Assembly: GCA_019022495.1 (NCBI GenBank)
Contig: JAFEKR010000022.1
Span: forward strand, 186,001-250,000
Direction of reading: 5' to 3'
Length of the DNA stretch: 64,000 nucleotides
Source of the DNA: Epichloe hybrida
Lineage: Eukaryota > Ascomycota > Sordariomycetes > Hypocreales > Clavicipitaceae
The notes under the pieces: model-generated
Database searches by the model: none
What the model saw: the letters and a program-made list of their open reading frames with translations, nothing else
Told to the model about the DNA's origin: nothing
Translations under genes and position numbers: made by a program
Shown: piece after piece, positions 1 to 11,363 of the stretch
Numbering within the stretch: the first letter of the stretch is position 1
How the letters are laid out: each line of letters starts with the position of its first letter

Positions 1-221
1 GTAGTATTTTTTTAGTACTAAAATGTAGTAAAATGTAGTTTTTCCAATTTGTGGCCTAAGGACCCACTTTTAGACCCACTTTTGTATATAACTACACTGT
101 AGTTTTAAAGTTATCTATTTAAAAATCAAAGTTTTATATCTCTATATATTTTCTAAGATTAGATATGAATTATTTGTTAGAAAAAAAAAAACTACAAGAT
201 GTAGTGTAGTACAAAGCTCTG
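1..221. mobile_element. Right end of a hAT-like MITE, cut by the window edge
   Basis: This stretch is closely similar to the right half of the complete 410-bp MITE at 61761-62170. It contains the paired motif GACCCACTTTT (near 60-80), the purine run before ACTACAAGATGTAGTG, and the terminal sequence CAAAGCTCTG that ends at 221. The left half lies outside the window. It has no coding capacity. It differs from the complete copy mainly by C/T and G/A transitions. Confidence 0.85.
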
Positions 222-2868
222 TTAGGCACTAGTGCTATCTTATTATTAGTAGGTTAGTTCTGCTCTGGCTTAGTAATAGGGCTAACTTACTAGATAGGTG
301 CGGCTACTAATGTGTGTTTTAACTATTAGGTTTAGAACTATTAATACCACTAGGTAATAATTAATAATCACCCCTACTCTAGCTTAGTTCTATGTCTAAT
401 TCGCTATTTTAGCTAAACTTATTTAGTAATTAAAATAAGCATTAGTAGTTAGTTAAGACCTAGGCTTCTATAGCTAATAGGGGTGGTAAGTTTATTCTAG
501 CTTGATGGCGGGTCTGTTCTAGCTCTAATATCTTCCTTAATAGGCCCTAGAAGGCTTTTAGGACTAGGTTAAGAAGCTTTACGCTAGTAATTAGGTAAAG
601 AAGAAGTAAAGCGCCTTAGTAGTAGGCCTAGACTAGGCTAGTTTCTCTAAGGAATAGTATACTAAGCTTATCTTTTAGCTTATATGCCTTAACGCGTATA
701 TAGCGAAGACAAACTATCTCCTACTCTCTATTATTCCTATAAAAAATCATAACTAGGTAGCTATAGGTGTAATTCCTATCCTAGAGAAGGAATAAGGTAG
801 TGGCTTAAATTTAGCTTAGAGTAAGGGTAGTAGCGGGCTAGTAGGACTTATAATACCTAGAGTTTATAGTTAAAATTAATCTAATAATAGTTCTAGACCT
901 GAATGTTTTTTATTATGATTATAAATTATAAAATTAGTCCCTCCCCTAGCCTGCCTCTGTGCCTACACTATCTGTTTTATTCCTTATACTAGATTTATGA
1001 TTAGAAGGTTTTCTGTTTATTAATGGATTCGGCCTAGGTCTAGCGGTATTTTAAGCTATCTTATAGCTAGCTCCTATGCTAATAAGTAATATTAGAGTTA
1101 TCTTATGCTAAGGAACCATTTAGCTAAATATTTTGCTTTTTAAGGTTTGTTTAGGGCTAGCCTTACCTCTTATATATTAGCAGGCTATTGCTACTAAGGT
1201 TGCTTATGGTTATATTTACTATAATTAACTAGTATATAGTATTAGTTTTCTATAGCTTAACTATAGCTATATAGGGGCGAAACCACCTTAGGAACCTTTC
1301 TTTAGAATAGGAACTTATTTAGGTCTATCTTTCCTATGCATAGTTAGATAATTATTAAAGAGATATGCTTATCTATATTAGTGTGAAATTCCTAGATTTC
1401 CTTTAGGTTATAGGAGGGTAGGCAGTCTTTAGTTAGTTCTTTAATATGTTTACTCTAGGCTAGCCTCTCTTTATTATACTAGTCCTCCTATTATTTCTTC
1501 TATTCCTTATCTAGGTCTATATCTAGTTTATTATTAATAGGTAGGGGTCTTCTTCTATAGTATAGTACTATTATAACTAAGTTAGCTACAGCTTGGATTA
1601 TCCTTGCTATCCTACTATTAATAATTCTATCTTTAAACCTTTACTTTATCTTATTTAGGTAGAGGTTAAGGGGGGGATATAGGTCTTAACTTCTAGTTAT
1701 ATAATAGGTATGGCCTTAAATGCCCCTATAATAATCCGGAGGCAGGCTAATTAATTTATTATAAAGCTTTTTACTACTTCTCTTAGCTATCCCCCTTTTT
1801 TAGTAAGGGTATAATAAGCGCTTACTCTATAGGTAAGGATAGGTTAGACTACCTATGTATATAGGAGTCTAGTATCTCTAAAGCTATATCCCTAGGCTAA
1901 TGCTACTAGCTTAGAGAGTATAAGCTACTGCTAGGCTAACTTACCCTTAAGAATATTTCTATAGGCACTCTAGTTAAGTTTCTTATTAACCTATACTCCT
2001 AGGAATTTATATAATTCTATAGGCACTATCTCCTTTACTCTAAGTTAGACTCTAGCCTAGGAAGGTCTATAGGACTTACTAAAGTATATAAGTTTAGTTT
2101 TAGCTAGGTTAAACTTAACTCTTACTTACTTTACTTATTCCTTATAAATCTTTTATATAGCTTTAAGTCTCCTCTAGGTCTATACTATATTCTTACTAAA
2201 GGCTACTATATTTATATTATTTATAAATCCTATAGCTACTATGCCTAGGATAGCCTAGAGGTAAATATAGAGCTTTACTAAGTAAAGTAAGAAGAGGATT
2301 AAGGAGAGGGGTAATCCTTATAGGGTACTAGCCTTAATTATAAATAGTCTAGAGAGTCCTTTATTAAAGCTAAGCTAGCTTATTCTATCCATAAGGAAGC
2401 TTTATATTACTACTATTAGCTATTATAAGACTCCTATCTTTATAAGCAGGTGTATTAGGTATAGGTAGCTAACTTTATTAAATACTAAAGATATATCTAT
2501 TTACGCTAGTAAGGTAATACTACCCCTTCCCTAAGCCTCCCTAATATATTTAATAAGGACTCTTATTATAGTTTCTATTAATCTATTTATCCTATTGCCT
2601 ATCTAGAGCTTAGGGAGTAGTCCCTTTACCTTAGTAAAGGCTATAAGTTGCTTTGCTATCGCTACTTCTATAATCTTTCCTACTATATTAAGTAGTAAGA
2701 TTAGTCTTTACGCGTTAGCTCTCCTTATTTCCTTAGTGGTTTTGCTAGGTTTCCTAATTACTACTACTCTTATGGTTCGGAAGCGGGCTAGGAAGTATCC
2801 TATTTCTAGGACTGTATTCAGGAGCCTGGCTATGGCATCTTTGGCCAGGTCATCGCAGGCTTTGATGT
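222..2868 (-). pseudogene. Tad-like LINE reverse transcriptase remnant, 5' truncated
   Basis: Read on the minus strand this is a non-LTR retrotransposon reverse transcriptase. From about 2860 downwards the translation gives IKACDDLAKDAIARLLN, then the fungal LINE stretch GYFLARFRTIRVVVIRKP, then GLLPKL and GIPQGSPLSPILFLLYL near 2300. The catalytic FVDD appears as FINN near 2210-2240, both Asp codons being lost by G-to-A change. The upstream endonuclease and ORF1 are absent because the sequence stops abruptly at about 2868 against hAT-N3. The downstream part to 222 should be the RT thumb, RNase H and 3' region, but I could not place motifs there confidently. Stops are mainly TAA/TAG in place of Gln/Trp. 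About 50 bp at the 2820-2868 edge keep a normal base composition. It is dead as a gene. Confidence 0.75.
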
Positions 2869-3879
2869 AAGACTATGTTATAAAAACTATAAAAGTAATA
2901 AAATTAAGTAAGAGATATAATTAAATAGACCCACTTTGGACCCACTTTATAAATCCCTTCTTTTTATAAGACTAGATTATAAAAAACTATAAAAGCTATA
3001 ACGAAGTAAGAGATATAACTAAATAACCTTACTTTAGACCCACTTTAAACTTACTTTAGACTTACTTTTAAAAGAAACTATTTAACTAAGAAAGTAAGCT
3101 AAGAATAGTATTAATAATTAAACCTAGTTTTAAAGCTTATTTCTTTATATATTAAATAATTAACAGAAATTAATTAATTTTATATTTTAATATCCTAAAA
3201 AATATTATAGCTTTATTATTATAGCTTTTTTATAGTTTTTTAATTTTCTTTTACCTTAAAAACCTAAAAACTTAATATAATTAGTTTTAATTTAAAGAAA
3301 ATAGTTATATTACTAAAGAACCTCTTACTAAATATAATAAAATATTATCTTTATAATAAAAGTCTTATTAATATAAATATATTATTATTATATTTAATAT
3401 CTTATTTTTATAGAATAATAAATAATTTCTTTAGGGTAAATCTTAGATTAAAAGATAAAAAATATACTAAAATTAATAGTAAATCTAAGAAAAAAGCTAT
3501 AAAAGTATAAAGACCTTTTAAATTTACTAAAAAGTTTAGGCTATATATAAATACTAAAATAGTTTATCTTTAGTAACCCTATACCTATTATTAGCTTAAT
3601 AGTTTAAATAAGCCTAAACTTTAAAAATTTATAACTAAATAACTAAATTATAATAAAAAGAAAGGCTAATATTAAGCTAATTAAGAAAAATCTAAGGAAT
3701 ATTATAAGATAATAAAAGTACTTACTTTTCTTTTTACTAATACTACATTTGTAGTATTTATAGTGTAGTGTAGTATTTACTACACTACACTACATACTAC
3801 ACTACACTACAAACTACTACACTACATACTACATTGAAAGCCAAAGTACTACAAATACTACACTACATGCAAAGCTCTG
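2869..3879. mobile_element. hAT-N3: left-truncated non-autonomous hAT-like element
   Basis: This is the right part of an element of the same family as hAT-N1 and hAT-N2. It holds two to three copies of the subterminal unit with the GACCCACTTT pair (near 2930, 3026 and 3048), an AT-rich core that aligns with 20160-20640 (shared phrase ATTTCTTTAGGGTAAATC), then a terminal array of ACTAC-type pentamers (3742-3870). It ends in AAAGCTCTG at 3879, the same terminal inverted repeat as the MITE at 61761-62170. The left end is missing; the sequence joins the LINE at about 2868. No open reading frame is seen. Confidence 0.7.
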
Positions 3880-3980
3880 CTAGAGCTTTGCACTACACTA
3901 CACTACATACTACACTACACTACACACTACATTACAAGGGAATTTTTTTACTATACTACACTACGTGTAGTATTTTGTAG
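3742..3980. repeat. ACTAC pentamer arrays at two abutting element ends
   Basis: Dense arrays of ACTACACTAC and its complement GTAGTGTAGT. The right array belongs to hAT-N3 and ends at 3879. A mirror array starts at 3881 with TAGAGCTTTGCACTAC, which is the left terminal inverted repeat CAGAGCTTTGCAC with its first C changed to T. The two termini lie one base apart. Confidence 0.8.
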
Positions 3981-4020
3981 TATTTGTAGTATTTGTAATT
4001 TTTAGTAATATAATTACTTC

Positions 4021-4064
4021 TAATAGCTTATAATAGCTTATAATAGCTTATAATAGCTTATAAT
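4021..4064. repeat. 10-bp minisatellite, left segment
   Basis: About 4.5 units of TAATAGCTTA. The same array resumes at 17615 after Gyp-C, so these units were one array before the insertion. The last five bases, ATAAT (4060-4064), are the target-site duplication of Gyp-C. Confidence 0.9.
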
Positions 4065-4299
4065 TGTTATGGACTCGAGCTGTGAGCTCGGGTCAAGTCT
4101 GGCTCCGGAAAGGCTCTGGAAAGTATACGCACTCTAGGCGAAGGGGTTAGGGCTTTACGCAGACCACGCACAGACCGCACATAAGGGGATATATATCTAG
4201 ATACTATATAACACTAGTAAAGTTCTCCTTTCTTTCTATAAGAATAATATTCTTATTCTAAACGCTTATATATAGTAGCTATAAGGCTAGTTCCTAATA
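4065..4299 (+). repeat. Gyp-C 5' LTR
   Basis: Begins TGTTATGGACTCGAGC and ends CCTAATA (from CCTAACA). Its first 105-115 bases keep C and G where the 3' LTR has T and A. Its inner 120 bases are mutated where the 3' LTR is not. Confidence 0.92.
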
Positions 4300-4661
4300 T
4301 ATATTATTCTTTACTATAGAAATAACCTAGCCTGCGAATACACTATTACTACTAGATATAATAAGTAATAATAAGTTAACACGCTTATAATAATAGGTAA
4401 AATAGTAGGCGGAGCAGATCTAGTACTTAGCTTATGTATAAAATATAGCACCTATACTAACTTAGATTAAGTAAAAACCCTTACTAACAGGTCCCCCCTT
4501 TAATAGTAATAGGGTCCTATTTATAGCCTAGAAAGGCCTTATAACTTATAAACTACTAGTAAATAAGGAGTTTATTAGTAGTAATTAGAATTAGTAGTGT
4601 TTTATTTACTAGAACCTATTAGCTAAGGTCTAAGCATAAGTCACACCTTTCTTTAAGAAGG
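4300..4661 (+). pseudogene. Gyp-C leader and start of gag
   Basis: This is the segment between the 5' LTR and the Cop-A1 insertion. It should hold the primer-binding site, leader and first part of gag. I do not recognise the primer-binding site, and no uninterrupted frame of useful length survives. It continues at 11364 after the copia insertion. Confidence 0.5.
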
Positions 4662-4666
4662 GTTAC

Positions 4667-4922
4667 TGTTAATTCCTTCGGATCTTCATCGGTTCAATCG
4701 TGGCCAAAGACCGGACCGAATTGTGGGTCCGGCGCGATGCACAGGATATGATTGGCTACATTAATTCGCCACCCCCTTTTGTGCCCTACATACGGATTTC
4801 GCCTACTTTTCTAGTATCTAGACTTTCCCTCTCTTCTCCCTCTTTCCTAGCTATCTAACTATCATTAACTTTAATTTATATACAGGATTTATTACCTACG
4901 CAGGACCTTAGTGCATTTAACA
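4667..4922 (+). repeat. Cop-A1 5' LTR
   Basis: The outer half is almost unmutated (for example GGTCCGGCGCGATGCAC), while the inner half is mutated (CTACGCAGGACCTTAGTGC). The first bases after it, CTAATTAGTGGTTAAC, are where the primer-binding site should be; I do not recognise the primer. Confidence 0.93.
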
Positions 4923-4931
4923 CTAATTAGT

Positions 4932-5216
4932 GGTTAACTTCATAACTATAGATAAGCTAGGTATTACAAGAAGAGATATTTCTATAGACACTACTACTAC
5001 TACCCCTTATTATGCTATAACGGTCATTACGGTAAAGAGGCACGACTATATAAGTGTGCTAAAGGAAGAGACTAGAATCCTAGTTATAGGCTTGTTAGGC
5101 TTCTAAGGAATTAATTTATTAACCCTTAGGCTTAGGGATATAACTTTATTATATCTATCTAGGATATTATTATTAATTGTCGATTTTATCGTCCATCATA
5201 AGAAAACTAACTAACT
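4932..5216 (+). pseudogene. Short conserved ORF upstream of gag in Cop-A1
   Basis: This is the same frame as the open 94-codon ORF at 31552-31836 in Cop-A2, with no frameshift and one in-frame stop (GGCTTCTAAGGA, where the other copy has CAA). Function unknown. It begins about 10 bases after the LTR, so it may be a leader ORF or a separately translated N-terminal piece of the polyprotein. Confidence 0.4.
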
Positions 5217-5624
5217 AACCGAATCTATTGCTACAAGGCATTTATTTCGAACCTAACGTTAAATAACCTTAGCTAAGCTAGCTAACATATCTATAACTTC
5301 TTTACAAATATTCCCTTTATCCAATAGACCTTTAATCTCTCCCTATAAGCATCTACTGCTTGTTTTTTGCCCCCTTTTATTATTAGTGCTATTCACCCTA
5401 TACCTATTAGTAAGAAAGAGAGATTACCTCCTTCCCTTCTTTTTACAAAAAACAAGAAGTAGCAATTCCTGTTATTCCCTTATTACTTTTCCTATTATTT
5501 TCTAGTTACTTTTAGAACTTATGTTACTTTCTTTATCTCTATTAATTTATTCTTGTTGCTACTTTTGCTACTTCTGCTATTTTTCTTTTCTTCCGTTTTT
5601 CCTATTTCTACGATCTTCTGATTT

Positions 5625-7120
5625 TATTAGAGCAATAACGCTCCTGAAATACGAAAGAAGAACCTCGTAATAGTAACAGGCAAACACAGGAGCTTAATTA
5701 GTAGTAAAAACAACAAATTAGCAGCGTTCCTTTTATAGTTAAAAATAGCAAAGGAATCTAGACTTTCCATAAGAGAAAGAGCTACTAGTAATAGTAAGGC
5801 TCTAATTATTACCCCTAAGAGACCTTAAAGGCATAAATTACCCCCACGCCTTCAATAGCTTACTCACAAATTCTTATATAACTAGAAAGAATCTGTTAAG
5901 CTAGATCTAGACACTACTACGTAGCTTAAGCTTAATAACTAAATTATAAGATTTATTAACCTTAGTAAGTATTAAGGATAGAGAGATAATAACCTATAGG
6001 AATTATTCTAAGAAGACTTTAAAGGCTAGTCTAAAGATACCTTTAAAAGGGCATCTAAGGATATTATTAGAGAATTACGTAATTCTCTATAAGATTATAG
6101 TGTCCTTGTTAGGCAAGGCCTAGGATATTTAATCCTAGTATTGCTTAAGGAAGTGCTTTATTAAACCTTAATACCCCTTTAGTTATAGGAAAGATTATAA
6201 GAAAGACTATAATCTTCCAAACCCCTAGAACCTTAATATTAATAGCCCTAATAACCTACCCTAGAAATTAACCTTCCCTAACCCTAGAGATTACTCAAAC
6301 CCTCATAAGAACCCCTATAATAATCCCTATTATATTAATAGCTCCATCTAGATAATTATTATTAAGAATAACCAGTGAACCATTATTCATAATAAATTAT
6401 GCCTTTATAGTAATTCCCCTCTAAGAATTAGATTATAAAGAAAATCTCAGAGCTTATAAAGATATATAAGGATAGCGACCGCTATAGTAGAAAGCTATAT
6501 AACTTCTTAACACTAAAGATCACACTCTTTAAAAATAAGTATAATAGAATTAACCTTCCTTAAACGCATTATTAGAAGGCTTTCCCTATTATATTAATAG
6601 GTAATACTAAGCAATACTACCTTAATTACCTCTTTAGGAATAACTATTACTATAAATAGAGTAGTATAATACTAAAGAGTATAATTAAGAAAAACCCTAA
6701 TAAAAGCAAGCTTAATTACCTTAAGATTATATTATTAACCCTTAAGAAAATCCACAGAGGCCTATACCCTACTAAAATAGTAAATACTAAACTCTATAAG
6801 TAAGCCTCAAATACTATAGCTAGTGTGCCTAAATATTAGATAGTAAAATATATACACTCCGTAGGCTTTAAGAGTCTTACTAGAGACCTCCGTAAGGTAA
6901 TCACTATTGCGGAATTAAATAAGAAGTCCTCCTAATACCTTTAGTACTAATAAGAAGACCCTCTAGAGGCTATATTTACTAATTATTAGTACAGATAATA
7001 ATCCCGCAGCGGAGGAAGCTATTGCAGACAGAGCCCTAGGCTAAGCACTAAGCGCTGCTTTATGTGTAGTAAGAGCAGCTACTAGTCCTCTAATTACTTT
7101 ACTAAAGAATATTAAAAGGA
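5625..7120 (+). pseudogene. Cop-A1 gag, RIP-inactivated
   Basis: The plus-strand frame corresponds to the gag of Cop-A2, starting near the phrase AAKNEERTS-like at 5650 and running to a damaged zinc knuckle near 7050-7110 (CFMCSKSSY in frame). Gag would form the particle and bind element RNA through the knuckle. Many Gln codons are now stops. The limits are approximate. Confidence 0.55.
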
Positions 7121-7299
7121 AAAGGACCACTAGTAGGCTAGTAAAATATATTATACACCCCCTTTAGAGAAGAGATTCTAGGTATTCCTTACCTCCTATA
7201 AAGGGCAGAATAATAATAAGCCTAATAAAGGCTTAGGTTAGAATTAGGAAGCATATCTTATAGCTTATATAGAAGCTAAAGATAATAATAATAATATTA

Positions 7300-7860
7300 A
7301 GGAGCTACTATTAATAGCATATCTAAGTATCACATAATTCTTCTATTTAGGACCATAGACTAATCATAACACTACTAACATTAACATCCTAGTAACCTTA
7401 TATAATTAAGCTTTTCAACACGTATTCCTTAAATAAGAGCTCTATAAGCCACAAGAGTGTAATAAAGGCTTAATTTGCTATATCTCTAAAGAACACTATT
7501 CTAAAGAGGTCTTCAGAGGGATTATGCCTAATACCAGCGCCACAGGAAAGTTAACTATAAGAGAGGCATAAGTAAAGGCTTTATTAAGATTAATACCTTT
7601 ATTAAAGGTGACCCCCTATAAACCCTAAATTATTATATTTAGCGCCAGATTAGTAGTTACAAGAGGAATCCTTTATATGCCTATAGAACTTAGAGAGCTT
7701 AAATTCTATATCCTTAACACAGCTACCCCGTTCCTCTTCTTAATCACTAATATAGATAAGATGTAAGTTAAGATTAATAACCTCGCTAACGTACTTATCT
7801 AAGGCAATAAGACTATACCTATTGTATAATAATAGGGACACCCTTAGTAGTTACTAGAAG
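7300..7860 (+). pseudogene. Cop-A1 protease region
   Basis: The translation gives the stretch that precedes integrase in the common fungal copia family: IIFSARLVVTRGILYMPI followed by TPFLFLITNIDK and NNLANVLI near 7690-7800. I do not see an intact aspartic protease D-S/T-G triad. It corresponds to 34250-34560 in Cop-A2. Confidence 0.55.
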
Positions 7861-7919
7861 TAAGAGAGACAGTTGCCTTCCACCTTTTAGAAGGAGATAT
7901 CTATTAATTATATTATTAA

Positions 7920-8720
7920 CTTAGTCACCCTTCTGTTTAATAACTTGCAAAGATCCTTCACCAAGCTAGTCACAAAGTTAAACGCTAGGTAATTAAGGAA
8001 TTAACTAAAGTCTGCCACTATTACTAGATATATAGAAAGGCCCCTAGTTAATTCAAGTTTATAATCAAAGATAACCACGAATTTAACTACAAGATTATCA
8101 TTAATATCATGCAGATCGATAGCTAACTAGTGCTTTATATTATTGATTTAGCAACCTTATTCTAAGCAGCCTAATTCCTTAATCTAAAGAAGCAGAAGGC
8201 TCAAGATATCTAGGACACAATCCACGAATATTGGATTAATACTTATCTCAGACCTCCAGATTAGATCATCCACGATGCTAGCAATAACTTTGCTTCCGCT
8301 AAATTCAGGTATTATGCTTAATTAATATTAATTAAAACCAGTAAGATACTAATTAAAGCCTATAATAGTATTAGAAAGGTTAAGAGATACCACGGACCTC
8401 TACGCTAAGCCTATAATATTATCACAGACTTAATTAGAACAGAGCTTACGCTAGAGCAACGCCTCTAAATAGCTATTAAGGCTATTAATGACTCTATAGG
8501 CCTAAATAGTATTATCCTAACCGTACTAGTCTTCGGAGGCTACCTATAGATAATAGATAAGTTACCGCTAAGCGTCTCTATTATTTAATATGCTAAAGTA
8601 ATTCGTAAAGCCACTAATAAAGTCCACTGCTATCTAGCTTTATAGCAAGTCCATAATACCCTTAAAGCCTAGAATAGCCCTAATATAGCACCTATATATT
8701 AGCTACCTCTATAGGCTAAT
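7920..8720 (+). pseudogene. Cop-A1 integrase, RIP-inactivated
   Basis: Similar to the GAG-pre-integrase and integrase core of fungal copia elements. The zinc-binding part reads HPSVQQLAKILHQASHKVK with CHYY in place of CHHC (near 7920-8030). The core shows NYKIIINIMQ, where the first catalytic Asp is now Asn, and the region of the third acidic residue (usually EAHNSIGMVERYHGPLR) reads IKAYNSIRKVKRYHGPLR near 8350-8400, so Glu has become Lys. Several Gln/Trp codons are stops. It once carried out cDNA insertion. Confidence 0.75.
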
Positions 8721-9399
8721 ATACGCGTGTAAAGAGAGAAAGGTAGCTAGCATAGCCCTTATAAGCTACTTACCACTAATAGAGAGACCTATATAGTAAA
8801 TATGCCCTATAGCCTAGTAAAGTTCTGCTCTATAGTAGTAAAGCCCTATTATAAAGACTTATATACTATAGAGGGGCTAAAGTAGTAAGAGATAAAGCCT
8901 TATAATCCACTAGAGTAATAGCTAAGTAACGCAAAGAAAGAAGGAGCTATATAACTAACTACTACTACTAAAAAAGATCCCCTAATAAAAGATAGTAAAG
9001 AGCTATAGATACTAGCTAAGAGAAAGCAAGGGAGACTAAGAAAGGCCCTTATAGTGTAATTTATAAGTATAGGAGAGTCTAATAAAGAGGCTTATAAAGC
9101 CTAAAAGGCCCTAAGGGGAAGCTATTAAGTTAAAGACTTATTACTATACCCTAAAGGAATAAAAGTAAGGAAAAGAAGACCCTATAGCCCTAAGAAGGAT
9201 ATTAGCCTAGTTTAGCTCTATATACTTATAAACAAAGATTAAGAGGAGGCCTTTATTTAAGAGGTTATAACTAAAGGGATGCCAAGTATAGCATTCCTTA
9301 TAGCAAAGGAAGAGGCTAATTAGAACCTCGCTCTTTAACTCCACTAAGAAGGGAAGATTATAACCCTAGGAAAACCCTTTAAGCAATCTAATCAAGCTA

Positions 9400-10000
9400 A
9401 GATTAACGCTTTACAAGCACGTAATGTGTTTAAATTTATTAAGTTTAACCTAGTAAAGCATAGAGGTTATAGAATCTTTAATTCTCGTATAGTTAGAGAG
9501 ATTAAAGGCAAAGGAACGGACTCACTATATAAGAAATCTTACCTTATTATACAAGGCTATAATAATAAAGGAAAGGAATTTATCCTAACGCAATTGCTAA
9601 TAATATAACAAGCAAGCTAACGCCTTATTATAGCTATCGCTCTGTTATTAAAAAGAAGAGGTATTTACCTTTAGATTCGCGATATTACGTAAGCCTACAC
9701 TCAATCGCATATAATGCTAACGAGGCTAATTATCGTGAGATTGCTAAAGCAAATTGTATATCTCTTTCTAGAAGGGACTATAATTAAATTAATTAGACCT
9801 CTTTACGGGATTACAAAGGCCGGAACCTACTAGTAGGTAATGTACTTCTATTACTATAGGGATAACCTTAATATAACAACCTTAACCTACAATCCCTGCT
9901 TATTAATTATAGCTCTGAATAATAAGAACCTCTTTGGCATCATTAGAATGCAAACTAATAATACATTAGGCCTAAGCGACAATAACTTCTTCCAAAAAGA
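9400..10000 (+). pseudogene. Cop-A1 reverse transcriptase, RIP-inactivated
   Basis: An open piece at 9426-9608 reads FKFIKFNLVKHRGYRIFNSR and then IKGKGTDSLYKKS, the fungal copia RT N-terminal region. It continues after RIP stops to LIRPLYGITKAGT near 9780-9830. The two Trp codons after that are TAG, and the sequence goes on to YYRDNLN and LTYNPCLLI. The reading frame is otherwise continuous. It would copy element RNA into cDNA in the particle. Confidence 0.82.
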
Positions 10001-10388
10001 AGAGAAAGAGCTCTAGAAGGCTAATTTTATAGCTAAAGAAAAGCAATAATTAACCGCTAAGAATCCCCTTATCTTTAACGGGTGTATCTTGACCTAAAAC
10101 ACTAATAATTCATTAATCTTAACCTAAAAAGGCTAGAGTTAGAAGATTAAGGAAGTTAATCCTTAATCCCTAATGGTAAAGTAAGACTACGTGAAATAAT
10201 AAGCCTAAGGAAGCTAAATTATAACTATATATTAACTAGAAGCTTCCTATAACCTTTTAATTACAGCTTAACACTAAGAGCCCTCTATAGAAGATATTAT
10301 ATATCTTAACAAACGCCTTAAATAGTAGATTAAGAATTAATAGCACGGACTATAATATATTCCTTTAGTCCTTAAGGAGGCAAAGCTC

Positions 10389-10640
10389 TTTATGTTTATA
10401 AATAAATTACTCGCTAATAACAAGGATTTGAGCTTACAGATTAGATACGTGATTGTGATTAGCAACGAGATAATACAAGATAATAACACCTTTATTATAA
10501 AAGGCAACATTATTACGTATAGCTTAACAAAGAGTAAGAGAGTTACTTATAGCGCGCTTACCTTTAAGTTATATAGTATAGTTCAAGGCATAGACATTGC
10601 CTACATGATTTCTATAACTTTACATTAGATCACAGATTAA
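10389..10640 (+). pseudogene. Cop-A1 RNase H
   Basis: An open stretch (10392-10628) reads FINKLLANNKDLSLQIRYVI, then NIITYSLTKSKRVTYSAL and a terminal part near YSIVQGIDIAYMISI. This is the copia RNase H, in which the usual pattern is LFVDASFANNKDLSSQIGY. The first catalytic Asp (FVDAS) has become FINKL. It ends the pol polyprotein; about 460 bp of 3' region follow before the LTR. Confidence 0.8.
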
Positions 10641-11102
10641 TTAAAGATGCCTTGAATTCCTATGATACTCTGTACTAATTCTTTTTTATTATATAAATAT
10701 CTTATGAAGCTAGGAACCATGAAGGAGAAGAGACTAATGATTAATATTATAGCTTTTTATTAATTATACGAAAGGCATAAGATCTATGAAGTTAAATAGA
10801 TTAATAGTAATAACAATCCAGCGGATATAATAACAAAAGCATTGCTAAATTCATTACTTTTCTCTTTAATTAATTCGAATGAATTAATAATTCATGTTAA
10901 AGGATAGGTGAAGAGACCTATGATATTAGGAGACAGGAGCTTAGGTAAGGACTAACGGATTAATTTAATTAACTAATGCTATGATAGCTAATTAGAGTAG
11001 CGGATTCCTATTAAGGGATTCACTAGTGTACACTTTCCTTTAATCTAATTTTTATTACGTTTTTAAGCTCTTTAGCCACAAAGGAAAAAGAGAGATTGCT
11101 AG

Positions 11103-11358
11103 TGTTAATTCCTTTGGATTTTCATTGGTTTAATCGTGGCCAAAGACTAGACCGAATTGTGGGTCTAGCGTAATACACGGGATATGATTGGCTACATTAA
11201 TTCGCTACCCCCTTTTGTGCCTTACATACGGATTTCGCCCACTTTTCTAGCATCTAGACTTTCCCTCTCTTCTCCCTCTTTCCTAGCTATCTAACTATCA
11301 TCGACTTCAATTTATATACGGGATTTATTACCTGCGCAGGACCTTGGTGCATCCAACA
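11103..11358 (+). repeat. Cop-A1 3' LTR
   Basis: A 256-bp repeat of 4667-4922. Here the inner half (TTTGGATTTTCATTGGTTTA) is mutated and the outer half (CCTGCGCAGGACCTTGGTGC) is intact, the mirror image of the 5' LTR. Confidence 0.93.
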
Positions 11359-11363
11359 GTTAC

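Larger units (their letters stand above)
4667..11358 (+). mobile_element. Cop-A1: Ty1/copia LTR retrotransposon
   Basis: Two 256-bp LTRs (4667-4922 and 11103-11358) start TGTTAATTCC and end AACA. The 5-bp TSD GTTAC is present at 4662-4666 and 11359-11363. The domain order is gag, protease, integrase, RT, RNase H on the plus strand, the copia order. It is a second copy of the family of Cop-A2 (31287-38044) and is more heavily mutated. It lies inside the gag region of Gyp-C, so it is younger than that element. Confidence 0.95.

Noticed and set aside
3742..3980. Telomere or interstitial telomeric repeats
   Set aside because: The pentamer ACTAC is not the TTAGGG type of filamentous fungi, and the arrays end in transposon TIRs.
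4300..4661. A separate gene between the Gyp-C LTR and Cop-A1
   Set aside because: It continues at 11364 once the copia and its TSD are removed, so it is the Gyp-C leader and gag.
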